DNA of 64,000 nt from Panacibacter microcysteis (lineage in GTDB: Bacteria > Bacteroidota > Bacteroidia > Chitinophagales > Chitinophagaceae). Under the pieces are notes generated by a model. That model was not told the DNA's origin. It made no database searches and saw only the letters and a program-made list of their open reading frames with translations. The stretch is taken from NCBI RefSeq assembly GCF_015831355.1, contig NZ_JADWYR010000002.1, positions 62,001-126,000 of the forward strand. The letters are read 5' to 3'. Both the position numbers and the translations under genes were made by a program. Shown here in pieces: positions 51,501 to 58,868 of the stretch; within the stretch, counting starts at the first letter, position 1; every line of letters begins with the position of its first letter.

Positions 51501-54033
51501 GCAGCAATCCGGAAACAGGTTCAAGAAGATTGTTTATGATTATGACCTCATCAGTGGAAAAGTGAATATGGTGTCCTACCAACCTGATAAAATTGATGCG
51601 TTTTATCATAAATATAGCTACGATGCTGAAAACAGACTGACTGATGTTTACACCAGTGCAAACAAAATACATTGGGAGCATGATGCCTATTATGAGTATT
51701 ATCGTCACGGGCCATTGGGCAGGATGGTGCTTGGGCAGCAACAAGTTCAGGGGGTAGACTACGCTTATACCCTTCAAGGGTGGCTTAAGGGCATTAATAG
51801 TACTGCTTTGACACCTGCAGGCGATATGGGTTCAGATGGTGACGCAGGAAAAACTGTAGCCAGGGATGCTTTTGGATTTGCTCTGCATTATTTTGGCCCT
51901 GACGACTACAAACCTGTCTCCAGTACTAAAACCGTTTTTGCTTCCGGAAACAACGGCAGTGGTGCAGATTTTAAACCATTATTCAACGGAAATATCGCGG
52001 CTATAAGCAACAGTCTTCGTTTTGGGAATAATGTTCCTACCAAACCTTTGCTTTACCAATATACTTATGATCAACTGAACAGGTTAGTTGGTATGCAGGC
52101 AGAAACTGGTTTGGATACAACTACAAACACATGGACGCCTGTAAAAACCAATGATTATAAAGAAGCTGTCACCTATGATGCGAATGGTAATATAATCACC
52201 TATGACAGGAATGGTGCTGCAAACATAAACGGCATCGCTATGGATGCTTTGAAATACAAGTACTATTACATTGACCAAAGCGGAAATAGACAGTCTTATA
52301 ACCCGGCATCACCTCCTGCAGCAAATACGGTAAAGACATACACTAATCAACTTGCATACATTGATGATATATCCAGCAGCTATACGGATGACATTGATGC
52401 GCAAGCTTCCGGCAACTACGTCTATGATGAGATCGGTAACCTGATAAAGGATAATGCTGAAAACATAGATGAGATTCAATGGACAGTCTATGGCAAGATC
52501 AAGCGCATTATTAAAAAACAGGGTGGTACGGTGATTTCTCAAATCGACTACACCTATGATGCGGCAGGAAACAGGATCAGCAAGATCGTTGGAAACAAAG
52601 AGACCTGGTATGTACGTGACGGCAGCGGTAATGTAATGGGAGTTTACACAAAAGATGCAGGCATAAACAATGGGCACCTAACATTAGACGAAGTGCATTT
52701 ATACGGCAGCAGCAGATTTGGCTTAATTAAAGCTAATATTGACGTTACTCAAAACTATATTCCACCTGCGAACGGCGGTAAATATTTTCTTACATTTACA
52801 AGAGGGAAAAAGTTCTTTGAGTTGACCAATCATTTAGGGAACGTGCTGGCTACAGTAAGTGATAAGAAGGTTAGCATTGCAAAAGCGAGTCCCAACCAGA
52901 ACCAGGTTTCGTATTACTTGCCGCATATTATAAGTGCAAATGATTACTATCCCGGCGGTATGCAAATGCCGGGTAGGGCGTACTCATCATCAACTTATCG
53001 TTATGGATTTAACGGGAAAGAACAGGATAACGAAGTTAAAGAAACAGGTAATCAAATTGATTACGGCATGAGGGTACATGACCCACGTTTAGGACGTTTC
53101 CTGTCAATAGACCCTCTAACACGTAACTACCCCTGGTACACACCGTATCAATTTGCAGGGAATACACCAATACAAGCAATAGACCTTGATGGCGAAGAAC
53201 CAAAGATTATTATAAGTAGTGCTCCCACTGGATATACAATGATAAAAGTGTACGGCTCTCCCGGCAGAGGAATTTATCCTAATGAACGCATTGCCGTACC
53301 CACATATCAAGCTAAGCTTATTGACATTAGTAATCCGAGCAAAACATTAGCAACCTTCAATGTTACGAGAGACTCATGGTATTCCAGAGGTTCGAAAACT
53401 GAAACGTACAAGACGACAAAGACTGTTAAAGAATATAGCCCATTAGATATATTCCATTGGTTTCCTGAATCTAAACAAGTAGAAGAAACACATACAAAGA
53501 CAACATACTATCTAACAAACAGGGCTTTTGAGCCTGCTGACGGCGGTAAAAATCTTTATACAGGAGTATATCACACGATGCCGCATAATACTAATTTAAA
53601 AGGGTTTGAATTACGTCAAAATGGTTCCAATTCTATTGCCGCTGTACCATTCACTAAAGACATGAATACCTATTTAGATGGTCAGCCTATAGATGATGCA
53701 AGAAGTAATTTAAGTAAAGCAGGTGGTATTAACTTTCACATCGGAGGCTTTTATTATAACAGTGGAATGAATATGAATCGTCTTGCAGGTTCGTATGGAT
53801 GCTTTATGTTCACTCCAGGAAGTAGCACCTTTTCTTCTTCGGGACAAGCTGAAGGCTATTTTAATACTCTACTCAATTTACAAACATCTAATGGTGATTA
53901 TAACAAGCTGTTAGAACAGATAAACGAGTTAAGACAAAAATACGGAGGACAGATGTTCATTGAAATACAAAAGCGAAATAATTATGAAAAGACAAAGGAG
54001 GTTTCTACTACAACAACGACTACAACGAATTAA
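45535..54033 (+). CDS. RHS repeat polymorphic toxin with L,D-transpeptidase-like tip (RHS block gene 5)
   Basis: A 2832-aa exported toxin. The signal peptide is hydrophobic from residue 8 to ~28. An FN3-like region lies at ~200-300, a YD unit near 362 (YDYQGRPVIQVLPAPT), a cysteine-rich middle (~600-1400), and a LamG/concanavalin domain at ~1440-1640. YD repeats run from ~1770 on. The RHS core is at ~2390-2530: LYGSSRFGL, FELTNHLGNVLATVSD, YRYGFNGKEQDNEV and DPRLGRFLSIDPL. After ~2550 a unique ~280-residue tip contains GGINFHIGG (His2735) and GSYGCF (Cys2756), resembling the His...SxGC active site of YkuD-type enzymes. The tail is EVSTTTTTTTN. An immunity-like lipoprotein begins 1 bp after the stop. 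The tip activity is inferred. Confidence 0.85.
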   Translation: MQHSLKKFLRLFSVLVLMSFCVDGLGQQGLSAPFIDSIPVKKDSFRIVRDELFYSTVLHSKLVKPYYEKNIVTLKFNESAGFILSGPFSVTTVIRTDFVKYRSATDSVTGNRLDTLTINYNAADTAKYNSQHSVVFDSMQNVKITVTKVTITGTGSTADIVKSMLVENQVQPSPNFLFSCTANALTAITIDTDPSKISTTGELNILWPLSIGADEYDLEWAFIDQGALESGEYGNATSPDAGFAAKVFLNNATRITTSDLNYKIPLIFPGQGTLYVRVRAVQKGVAGARYTSEWSSSTLPGGLGSYYFTGHQPNLNWQSSVSFAEEGKRKVVVSYYDGTLRSRQTVTKDNTVNRTVVAETFYDYQGRPVIQVLPAPTLSRLIEYSAGFNHTTDNKEYNKSTYDLLLNPAAYCGQSAPEMGVQASGAARYYSSASAGSGNLERFLADAEGYAFTETEYTQDNTGRISRQGGVGKSFKLGSDHETKYFYATAGQDELDALFGTEVGDHSHYFKNAVRDANGQFSISYVDMHGRTIATALAGTGDANNNLVKLASYNAPETITEHVTEPSDNVIKDLVMESHRSMLVTNEGKYLFHYDLDPQTFKKENCQEDSICYNCLYDLEIIITGDCNNQNMPGKTTFMKTIKHGSLAMINDTCGKASVGIHLVDSLFLLPGNYEITKKLSVSKYAADFYRENVFVPNNTCTTEEQFIEQSRQLALQAECAPTCSSCNEALGGSFEGFYQNYIDSTGIDISNTDTAGLWKEVWVIYQDAKATCDALCGIVPSEYDEIKNLMLADMTASSGQYANNPEDFDVVTTTNNYSIFQPFRGMTPYKGKQYLDEFGNETKILNDNGQMVYPKDLDPEQFARKFKDSWAEALLIEHPEFCKLELLESFKASLEWNVRFENTPTYAQALANGYLTPFTVGVDQDPLAAATTGNLLAVKNSLQSKLNSYVSGTSEGVTAFLSMEEMAVKGVSCDQGDFECLNDFDTNKKHFSDLCAGEQEMAWKLFKSLYLSTKRELIYNSINTSSTCSITPASLFAIQKMPRFVSSQDLTQTNQDGLKYWNELSSSSNKTIMNDSIAVRMDSAYSKNCQAYAKMWFDDLRKCVEYDSADIVDEIIPALVEVCKSGSDANHPFGSRERPDGYSFDNVINAYNASHSIEKDEFCNADVLSAPGGFSIKPPLTNQQVYTKPDSCTCSTISARHNEYLLYAPGSYSSFSNFMKEKHNAEISDADLTTLLELCNGTSVCRYIAAPVVLPPALQCGSDAGCKTCSEVGAVYAQFDTTYDFEPTREEVDEVHQRRNKLFENFMNSRLGLNKSTLEYLDFRDTCSAIGSFSNLTYNAGTSNCVSCDSLQKLVNLYFDTLNANAGSESQMLIFIRDTLNKKGLVTDTLTIKNALNNCNNSWQKNVAFNSKDILVFRGEDWVTPGVSPYPKPKNLGIGKDGANCSIEFWAKPNKLVNTQTFLSLGGNTDGSYDFAKPFNTGTFRGYLSVLQDGQLYFGVGGAPISTPVNRCLSLRIRTIDTISKDQWHHIVLTRTGSGKNVSDLHIFVDNQRMNTEVVLGCDTVANGNMAPDSCRGLFIFAGNISGGSNDPVPFMRNLRLYNRALDSAEISYNYFQCDGLPYSQDSIRLWAKFNEGKGRAKDYTSYNTPARYLNEASPGFDTIVINKRAWTGTKGLVSASTCAIHLDNALCEYIAKDSLLLCSNVSYPQVEIKTPDICSDSAFFAISDGTNRFSKYSDSLEGEFDSAYMAKCLQAYKYESFTVTHSVSEYHYTLYYYDQAGNLVKTVPPADVHPNRTTGWLADVKTSRAQKIQLVPVRKQATDYRYNSLNQVVKQTTPDAGLSEFFYDRLGRLVVSKNRKQAVSNKYSYTKYDELGRITEVGELTSSAAMNFTVSKDITALNNWMTDPTTAASRKEITLTTYDTVYPVSLAPYLTQRHLRNRVSWTAVYATATARQNIVDQTTATFYSYDIHGNVDTLLQDYAIGSMQQSGNRFKKIVYDYDLISGKVNMVSYQPDKIDAFYHKYSYDAENRLTDVYTSANKIHWEHDAYYEYYRHGPLGRMVLGQQQVQGVDYAYTLQGWLKGINSTALTPAGDMGSDGDAGKTVARDAFGFALHYFGPDDYKPVSSTKTVFASGNNGSGADFKPLFNGNIAAISNSLRFGNNVPTKPLLYQYTYDQLNRLVGMQAETGLDTTTNTWTPVKTNDYKEAVTYDANGNIITYDRNGAANINGIAMDALKYKYYYIDQSGNRQSYNPASPPAANTVKTYTNQLAYIDDISSSYTDDIDAQASGNYVYDEIGNLIKDNAENIDEIQWTVYGKIKRIIKKQGGTVISQIDYTYDAAGNRISKIVGNKETWYVRDGSGNVMGVYTKDAGINNGHLTLDEVHLYGSSRFGLIKANIDVTQNYIPPANGGKYFLTFTRGKKFFELTNHLGNVLATVSDKKVSIAKASPNQNQVSYYLPHIISANDYYPGGMQMPGRAYSSSTYRYGFNGKEQDNEVKETGNQIDYGMRVHDPRLGRFLSIDPLTRNYPWYTPYQFAGNTPIQAIDLDGEEPKIIISSAPTGYTMIKVYGSPGRGIYPNERIAVPTYQAKLIDISNPSKTLATFNVTRDSWYSRGSKTETYKTTKTVKEYSPLDIFHWFPESKQVEETHTKTTYYLTNRAFEPADGGKNLYTGVYHTMPHNTNLKGFELRQNGSNSIAAVPFTKDMNTYLDGQPIDDARSNLSKAGGINFHIGGFYYNSGMNMNRLAGSYGCFMFTPGSSTFSSSGQAEGYFNTLLNLQTSNGDYNKLLEQINELRQKYGGQMFIEIQKRNNYEKTKEVSTTTTTTTN
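52954..53013 (+). repeat. RHS pre-tip recombination block, copy 1 (in the full-length gene)
   Basis: A 60-bp stretch coding for GMQMPGRAYSSSTYRYGFN. It matches 63061-63120 (opposite strand) at 54 of 60 bases by eye, including 28 identical bases in a row at 52979-53006. This is where a tip exchange could cross over. Confidence 0.85.
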
Positions 54034-54034
54034 A

Positions 54035-54595
54035 ATGAAAAATTTTTGTTTAGGACTACTCACGCTTATTGTATTATCACTGAATATTAGATGTTCATCT
54101 AATACAAGTAGAAGAAAAAATATTGCAAATCAAGATACCTCTATGTTAAAACCTTCAATATTGATAGGCTACGATTCCTTGCCTATTTTTTTAGGAAGTC
54201 AAAAGAGTGAAGTTGGCAGAATAATCAATCTCAAATGGGATAAAGACAATGATGCTGATGTAAGTGAGGTTGGCTATTATGCACCATCACAGGTCATTCA
54301 TTTTGAAAAGTTAAAAGGAGACTTAGATTTGTATTTTAAGTTTAGCAAAAAAGATTCAGTATTGACATATTTTAGTGCCAGTGTTGTTTTTGACAACTAT
54401 TATAGAGATAAAATAATCCCAAATCTTAAAAAGGAACTTGTCAGAAAGTTTGATAAGATTATTGATTTTTTTCCTGAAGCAATTAGCAGTAAAGATGGCG
54501 TAGTGAAAAAGTATAAAGATTATGAGATAAATGTAAAAATGGATAGTTCTTCCTATTCGCCGACTTTTTATTATTCCATTGAATTATTGAGATAG
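54035..54595 (+). CDS. Putative immunity lipoprotein for the RHS tip (RHS block gene 6)
   Basis: A 186-aa protein. The start is the ATG at 54035, one base after the RHS stop; a longer frame beginning inside the RHS gene would put a basic stretch before the signal. The signal MKNFCLGLLTLIVLSLNIRC ends in Cys20, a loose lipobox acceptable in Bacteroidota. The mature part is ~165 charged residues (LPIFLGSQKSEVGRIINLKW) with a beta-rich pattern and no named family. Immediate position after a toxin tip, and lipoprotein export into the compartment where a cell-wall-acting tip would work, both fit an immunity protein. That role is inferred. Confidence 0.65.
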   Translation: MKNFCLGLLTLIVLSLNIRCSSNTSRRKNIANQDTSMLKPSILIGYDSLPIFLGSQKSEVGRIINLKWDKDNDADVSEVGYYAPSQVIHFEKLKGDLDLYFKFSKKDSVLTYFSASVVFDNYYRDKIIPNLKKELVRKFDKIIDFFPEAISSKDGVVKKYKDYEINVKMDSSSYSPTFYYSIELLR

Positions 54596-54807
54596 CGAAG
54601 TGCATTTAATTGTTTTTTTTAAAAAAAGTTTGCAAAAATGTAAGCGACTTTTTTATGCCTTCGCCTCCCTTCGGTCAGCTCGGCGGTTTGCAGCAAGAAA
54701 ATATTTTTTTATCCCCAAAATATTGCTTTCAAAAAAGTTTTTCACACTGCCACATTGGCTGTAACTAAATGTGGATAAGCATTGTATAAGTTTCCGTCTC
54801 CACAGAG
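54596..54807. other. Short A+T-rich region before the intron
   Basis: Contains T- and A-runs (TTTTTTTTAAAAAAAG), and a GC-rich block near 54660-54690 (CGCCTCCCTTCGGTCAGCTC). No gene or clear terminator was seen. Confidence 0.4.
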
Positions 54808-55402
54808 GTGTGTCACGAATGAAAAGGGTTGATAGTTCTTTTCAATGTTGTATAAGAGATGGCAGAAGGTCTGCCGCATACGCCATACAGTTGGAGTATG
54901 CAAACCACCTGAAGGTGCTGTGTTTAAAAAGCATGATGCTGAACGTTCAGGCAAAAGGTAATGTAAGGACATTATCAGGTAAGTGTAAAGAAGCTGAATG
55001 CAAATGAACCGTTGAAGACATGTCGAAAGGACAACTTGTTGGTAAAACTGTTGGAATCTCTGTACTGGCAGGACAAACTGTAACGGGCAACTGTTTACTG
55101 GTTACAGACCAACCGGCATTAAGATGGCAGGAGCTTTACACAGGCTTTTATACGAAACGTGAGAGGCTTAATTGTTGATGTGCCAATGTGCTTTGCAGGA
55201 AGTTTTTTTTTGTTTAGAAAGCGACTGTTCGTCAAAAGACGAGTGTTCATACTGCAACTCAATTCTGCTCAAGGCAGGAGAAGCAACAAAAAGCGTCGGA
55301 CTGAACCATAGTAGTATTGAGAGCTGGTGAAAGCCGGCAGTAGCGAAGGGTTCAGGTTATCTGGTTAAAGTATTTTAAAACAACTCTGCCGCAAGGTGGA
55401 GG

Positions 55403-56650
55403 ATGATGATGAAAAAAATGACAAAATCATTGCCGGTTAGTAAGAGGATGGTGTACAACGGTTACCTGAAAGTATGCGATAAAAATGGCAGTGCGGGCAT
55501 AGATAAAGAAAGCATTGAGATGTTCAATGCAAACTTATCGGGCAACCTGTATAAGATTTGGAATCGCATGACATCAGGAAGTTATTTCCCACCACCTGTG
55601 CGAACGGTGTTTATTCCAAAGAAACAAGGCGGCGAAAGACCATTGGGGATTCCAACGGTAAGCGACCGTATAGCACAGGGTGTGGTAAAAGATGATTTAG
55701 AACCTGCAATGGAAGTGGTTTTTCACAAGAGTTCATTTGGTTACAGACCAGGTAGAAGTGCCCACGATGCATTAGTGCAATGTCATGAAAACTGTGTCAG
55801 CAAAGCATGGGTATTGGACGTTGACATTAAAGGATTCTTTGACAACATCAGCCACAACATTATGCTCCATGTATTGCAGCAGTATACGCAGGAAAAATGG
55901 GTGTTGATGTATGTAGAGAGATGGTTGAAAGCAGGTGTTGAGCAGAAAGATGGAAGCATAATGGCAAGAACAAAAGGCACACCGCAGGGTGGCGTTATCA
56001 GTCCGTTGTTAGCGAATATTTATCTGCATCATTGCTTCGATAAGTGGATGGATAAAGAAAATCCGCGATGTCCTTTTGAACGCTATGCCGATGATATAGT
56101 GGTGCATTGCAGTAGTAAGGAAGAAGCAGAACAAATGCTGGAGAAGTTGAAAGCAAGGATGGAGGAATATGAATTAACACTACATCCTGATAAAACTAAG
56201 ATTGTGTATTGCAAGAACTATCAGCGAACTGACAAAAGCGATAATGAAAGTTTTACCTTCCTGAGCTATAGTTTTCAACCACGGGCAAGACAAGACAAGT
56301 TTGGTCGTAAGAAAACATTCTTTGTGTTTAGCGGTGCAATCAGCAATGCTGCCAAAACATCAATAAGAGAAGCGATCAGAAGAGTAATGATTCCAGGATG
56401 GAGCCAACAAACACTGGAATGGTTTGCAAAGAAGCTCAATCCAAAAATGAGGGGATGGATCAATTACTACACGAGGTTTAACAAGCATGAGGCACTGGGT
56501 GTATTTAGTTATTTAAATGAACTGATAAGAAAATGGTTGAAGAACAAATACAAGCTTCGAAGCTATAGATCAGTTTATGTAAAATACAAAACGGTACAGG
56601 CAGAAAAAGAAGAACTGTTTTATCACTGGAGACTTGGAATAAAATCATGA
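55403..56650 (+). CDS. ltrA: Group II intron-encoded reverse transcriptase/maturase
   Basis: A 415-aa intron-encoded protein that binds its own intron RNA, helps it splice and copies it into DNA. RT blocks are visible: NGSAGIDKESIEMF, YFPPPVRTVFIPKKQGGERPLGIPTVSDRIAQ, SFGYRPGRSAHDAL, VLDVDIKGFFDNI, TPQGGVISPLLANIYLHH and the catalytic YADD at 228-231. A maturase region follows (LEWFAKKLNPKMRGWINYYTRF). No HNH endonuclease domain is present, so mobility would rely on nicked or single-stranded targets. It begins at ATG 55403, 29 bases after the AACTCTGCCGCAAGGTGGA region of domain IV. Intact. Confidence 0.95.
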   Translation: MMMKKMTKSLPVSKRMVYNGYLKVCDKNGSAGIDKESIEMFNANLSGNLYKIWNRMTSGSYFPPPVRTVFIPKKQGGERPLGIPTVSDRIAQGVVKDDLEPAMEVVFHKSSFGYRPGRSAHDALVQCHENCVSKAWVLDVDIKGFFDNISHNIMLHVLQQYTQEKWVLMYVERWLKAGVEQKDGSIMARTKGTPQGGVISPLLANIYLHHCFDKWMDKENPRCPFERYADDIVVHCSSKEEAEQMLEKLKARMEEYELTLHPDKTKIVYCKNYQRTDKSDNESFTFLSYSFQPRARQDKFGRKKTFFVFSGAISNAAKTSIREAIRRVMIPGWSQQTLEWFAKKLNPKMRGWINYYTRFNKHEALGVFSYLNELIRKWLKNKYKLRSYRSVYVKYKTVQAEKEELFYHWRLGIKS

Positions 56651-56660
56651 CTGGATAACA

Positions 56661-56696
56661 AGAGCCGTATGAGTTGAGAAACTCACGTACGGTTCT
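56661..56696 (+). ncRNA. Group II intron domain V
   Basis: AGAGCCGTATGAGTTGAGAA begins the element. GAGCCGTA pairs with TACGGTTC (8 bp), a two-base CG bulge follows, then TGAGTT/AACTCA capped by GAGA. This is the 34-nt catalytic hairpin with its AGC triad. It sits 11 bp after the maturase stop. Confidence 0.92.
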
Positions 56697-56883
56697 GTGA
56701 GAAGCTTGAGCTGCAATGTTCTTGTTTACTCGACTCTCCTGACAGGGACTCTGCGTGTATTTATACCAGTGATGCTATATTAGTTCTTGCAAAGAAATTA
56801 AATGCTTCAAAGTGTGCTTTTTACCCCTCGCTAATGAATAACCTTAATGAAACCGCAACGAAAAGATGCCATAAAAAACTACC

Positions 56884-56903
56884 GTACAAGTGAGTGACAC
56901 AAG
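56884..56903 (-). repeat. REP-like repeat, subtype B
   Basis: GTACAAGTGAGTGACACAAG (one change from the subtype B reverse complement), followed by GGACGATGCCATG. It is the only copy in the RHS half of the window, between the intron and the first orphan cassette. Confidence 0.82.
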
Positions 56904-56977
56904 GGACGATGCCATGAAAATAATTGCAGACTACATAAGTCTTGAACTACTGTTATTACAATGTATTAAATATCTAA

Positions 56978-58864
56978 GGTTTAAACCTGGCAAATAATTC
57001 GTGGAATGGTGCATTGGAATTGAATGCCTATCATGAAATAGCAGACTACGATGGTAATGGGAATATCCTGACTTATTACAGAAGAAGGGGTGGAACATCT
57101 GATGCAGTAATGGATAACCTTATTTATCATTATGAGCCAAATAATAACAGGCTTAATTATGTAAGTGATGCTGTAACCACAACATCAGTTTACGATAGTG
57201 ATCTCGAAAATCAAACAGTGAATAATTATTCGTACGATGAGATTGGGAACCTGACAAAGGATATTAAGGAAGGTGTAAATGTTATATCGTGGAATGTTTA
57301 TGGAAAGATCAAAAGCATTCAAAAATCTAACGGTGTAACATTGACTTTTACTTATGATGCTTCGGGAAACAGGATTAGTAAAAGCGTTTCGAAAGGTACT
57401 GTTGATACGACAACGTGGTATGTGCGGGATGCATCAGGAAATGTAATGAGTGTATACACGAAAGGGGATGCATCGGTTAATGGGGGAGCGCTTACACAAG
57501 TAGAAGTTGACCTTTATGGCAGTAGCAGGCTGGGGCTTTATAAACCATTATTGAATGTGCAATCGCCGCCGGCTCAAACAGCTGTAACATTGACTGGTAT
57601 TGGAAGTGGAATATTTATTAATTTTAAGCGTGGCAATAAGATCTTTGAATTAAGCAATCATTTAGGGAATGTTTTAGTTTCGGTTTCTGATAAGCGTTTG
57701 GCCAATACTGTAGCGGGTAATAATATAACCAGTTATAAAGCTCAAATAATCAGTGAGACAGATTATTATCCCTTTGGTATGCAAATGCCGCGCAGAACTT
57801 ACAATGCTGGAAATTATGCTTATGGCTTCGATGGAAAACGTAAGGATAACGAAATACACGGTGAAGGAAATGCTTATGATTTTGGCGATAGAATATACGA
57901 CCCAAGATTAGGGAGATGGCTTGCGGTTGATATGGCAGCAAAATCTGCTCCTGGGTGGACACCATATAGATTTGGTTTTGACAATCCAATAAATTTTAAA
58001 GACCCTAATGGTCAATGGGAAGAGGATGGACATTTTTGGACTGTCTATGCAATGGGAGTTGCTCTTGGCATGAGTAAAACAGATGCAAGGGAATTAGCCG
58101 TAAAAGCCGAATGGTACGACCATGTAGTGCATAAAGATAATAGCATGTCTATCCAAAAAATCCCAGGTAAAGAATGGATGGCATGGGGTAAAGATGGGGG
58201 AGTTGGAACTTGGGCTGACCCTGAATGGCAAAAAACAATGCATGGATTAACAGGAGGTTCACAAAGTGAATTATTATCCAGTGTGATTGCAAAAATAATT
58301 GGAGGGGATTTGTATCAATTACATACACTGGGGGATTCATGGGCTCACAGTTATATTGATGATAAGGGTAATAGAGTTATGTATGGACAGCATGGCAGAA
58401 ATGAACCTTGGTATGCAGGCATTGCAAGGGCAGTTTTAGGGGATATTACTTTTGAACATGCTAAAGCAGGGCCTGAACATGGAAAATATGCAGATAATAT
58501 CGCTGACCGCCCTGAAGAATACAAACAATATGTTACAAGCCTGTTGGGAATCTTTAATTCCAAGTTTCATGATAAAATAAAAGACAACGCAAGGACAGAC
58601 ATATTCGACTACGTCCAAAAAAATGGAGGCTCTAAAGAAGCCAATATCTACCTTCTTCAAAATTATATAGACCTGCAAACAGGGACTAAATCTTTTGCAA
58701 CAGAAAATAAAAGTTATAATGAAAAATTTGAAGGCTACTTAAAGCAAATGGGAATTAAGTATTCGACTTCTACAACAACTACTTCTACAACAACATCAAG
58801 TGCAAGTGGTAATGTTCCTATTACCACGACAACAAACCATTATAACATAACAATTAATCAGTAA
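56978..58864 (+). CDS. Orphan RHS tip cassette with Zn-phospholipase C/S1-like motif
   Basis: An open frame of ~628 aa that lacks any signal peptide and shell. It begins right after a TAA at 56975 with GLNLANNSWNGALELNAYHE, aligning to GLDTTTNTWTP of the full-length RHS gene. It keeps the core: NYSYDEIGNLTKDI, FELSNHLGNVLVSVSD, YAYGFDGKRKDNEI and DPRLGRWLAVD. After GFDNPINFKDPNGQ comes a new tip (~270 aa) with H437-x3-D441-x3-H445 (LHTLGDSWAH) and further His/Asp residues, as in zinc phospholipase C/S1-P1 nuclease-like proteins (residues counted from the TTG at 57014). It ends with a Thr/Ser-rich tail. It is probably silent until recombined. The membrane immunity gene starts 4 bp later. Confidence 0.8.
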   Translation, partial: GLNLANNSWNGALELNAYHEIADYDGNGNILTYYRRRGGTSDAVMDNLIYHYEPNNNRLNYVSDAVTTTSVYDSDLENQTVNNYSYDEIGNLTKDIKEGVNVISWNVYGKIKSIQKSNGVTLTFTYDASGNRISKSVSKGTVDTTTWYVRDASGNVMSVYTKGDASVNGGALTQVEVDLYGSSRLGLYKPLLNVQSPPAQTAVTLTGIGSGIFINFKRGNKIFELSNHLGNVLVSVSDKRLANTVAGNNITSYKAQIISETDYYPFGMQMPRRTYNAGNYAYGFDGKRKDNEIHGEGNAYDFGDRIYDPRLGRWLAVDMAAKSAPGWTPYRFGFDNPINFKDPNGQWEEDGHFWTVYAMGVALGMSKTDARELAVKAEWYDHVVHKDNSMSIQKIPGKEWMAWGKDGGVGTWADPEWQKTMHGLTGGSQSELLSSVIAKIIGGDLYQLHTLGDSWAHSYIDDKGNRVMYGQHGRNEPWYAGIARAVLGDITFEHAKAGPEHGKYADNIADRPEEYKQYVTSLLGIFNSKFHDKIKDNARTDIFDYVQKNGGSKEANIYLLQNYIDLQTGTKSFATENKSYNEKFEGYLKQMGIKYSTSTTTTSTTTSSASGNVPITTTTNHYNITINQ

Positions 58865-58868
58865 GGGT

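Larger units (their letters stand above)
54808..56750 (+). mobile_element. Group II intron (approximate ends)
   Basis: A self-splicing retroelement carrying its own maturase. The right part is solid: maturase at 55403-56650 and canonical domain V at 56661-56696. A plausible 5' end is the GTGTGTCACGAATG at 54808, as group II introns start GUGYG. A large non-coding region with paired stretches follows (54820-55400), as expected for domains I-IV. The 3' end should lie in the domain VI-like fold just after 56700 (CTTGAG pairs with CTCGAC near 56730-56740); ~56750 is an estimate. It lies downstream of the RHS immunity gene, in an area already full of RHS fragments. Confidence 0.75.

Noticed and set aside
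45535-54033. T9SS sorting domain or T6SS PAAR fusion in the giant RHS protein
   Set aside because: The C-terminus is a unique tip and Thr tail, and the N-terminus is a Sec signal; no PAAR repeat was seen.
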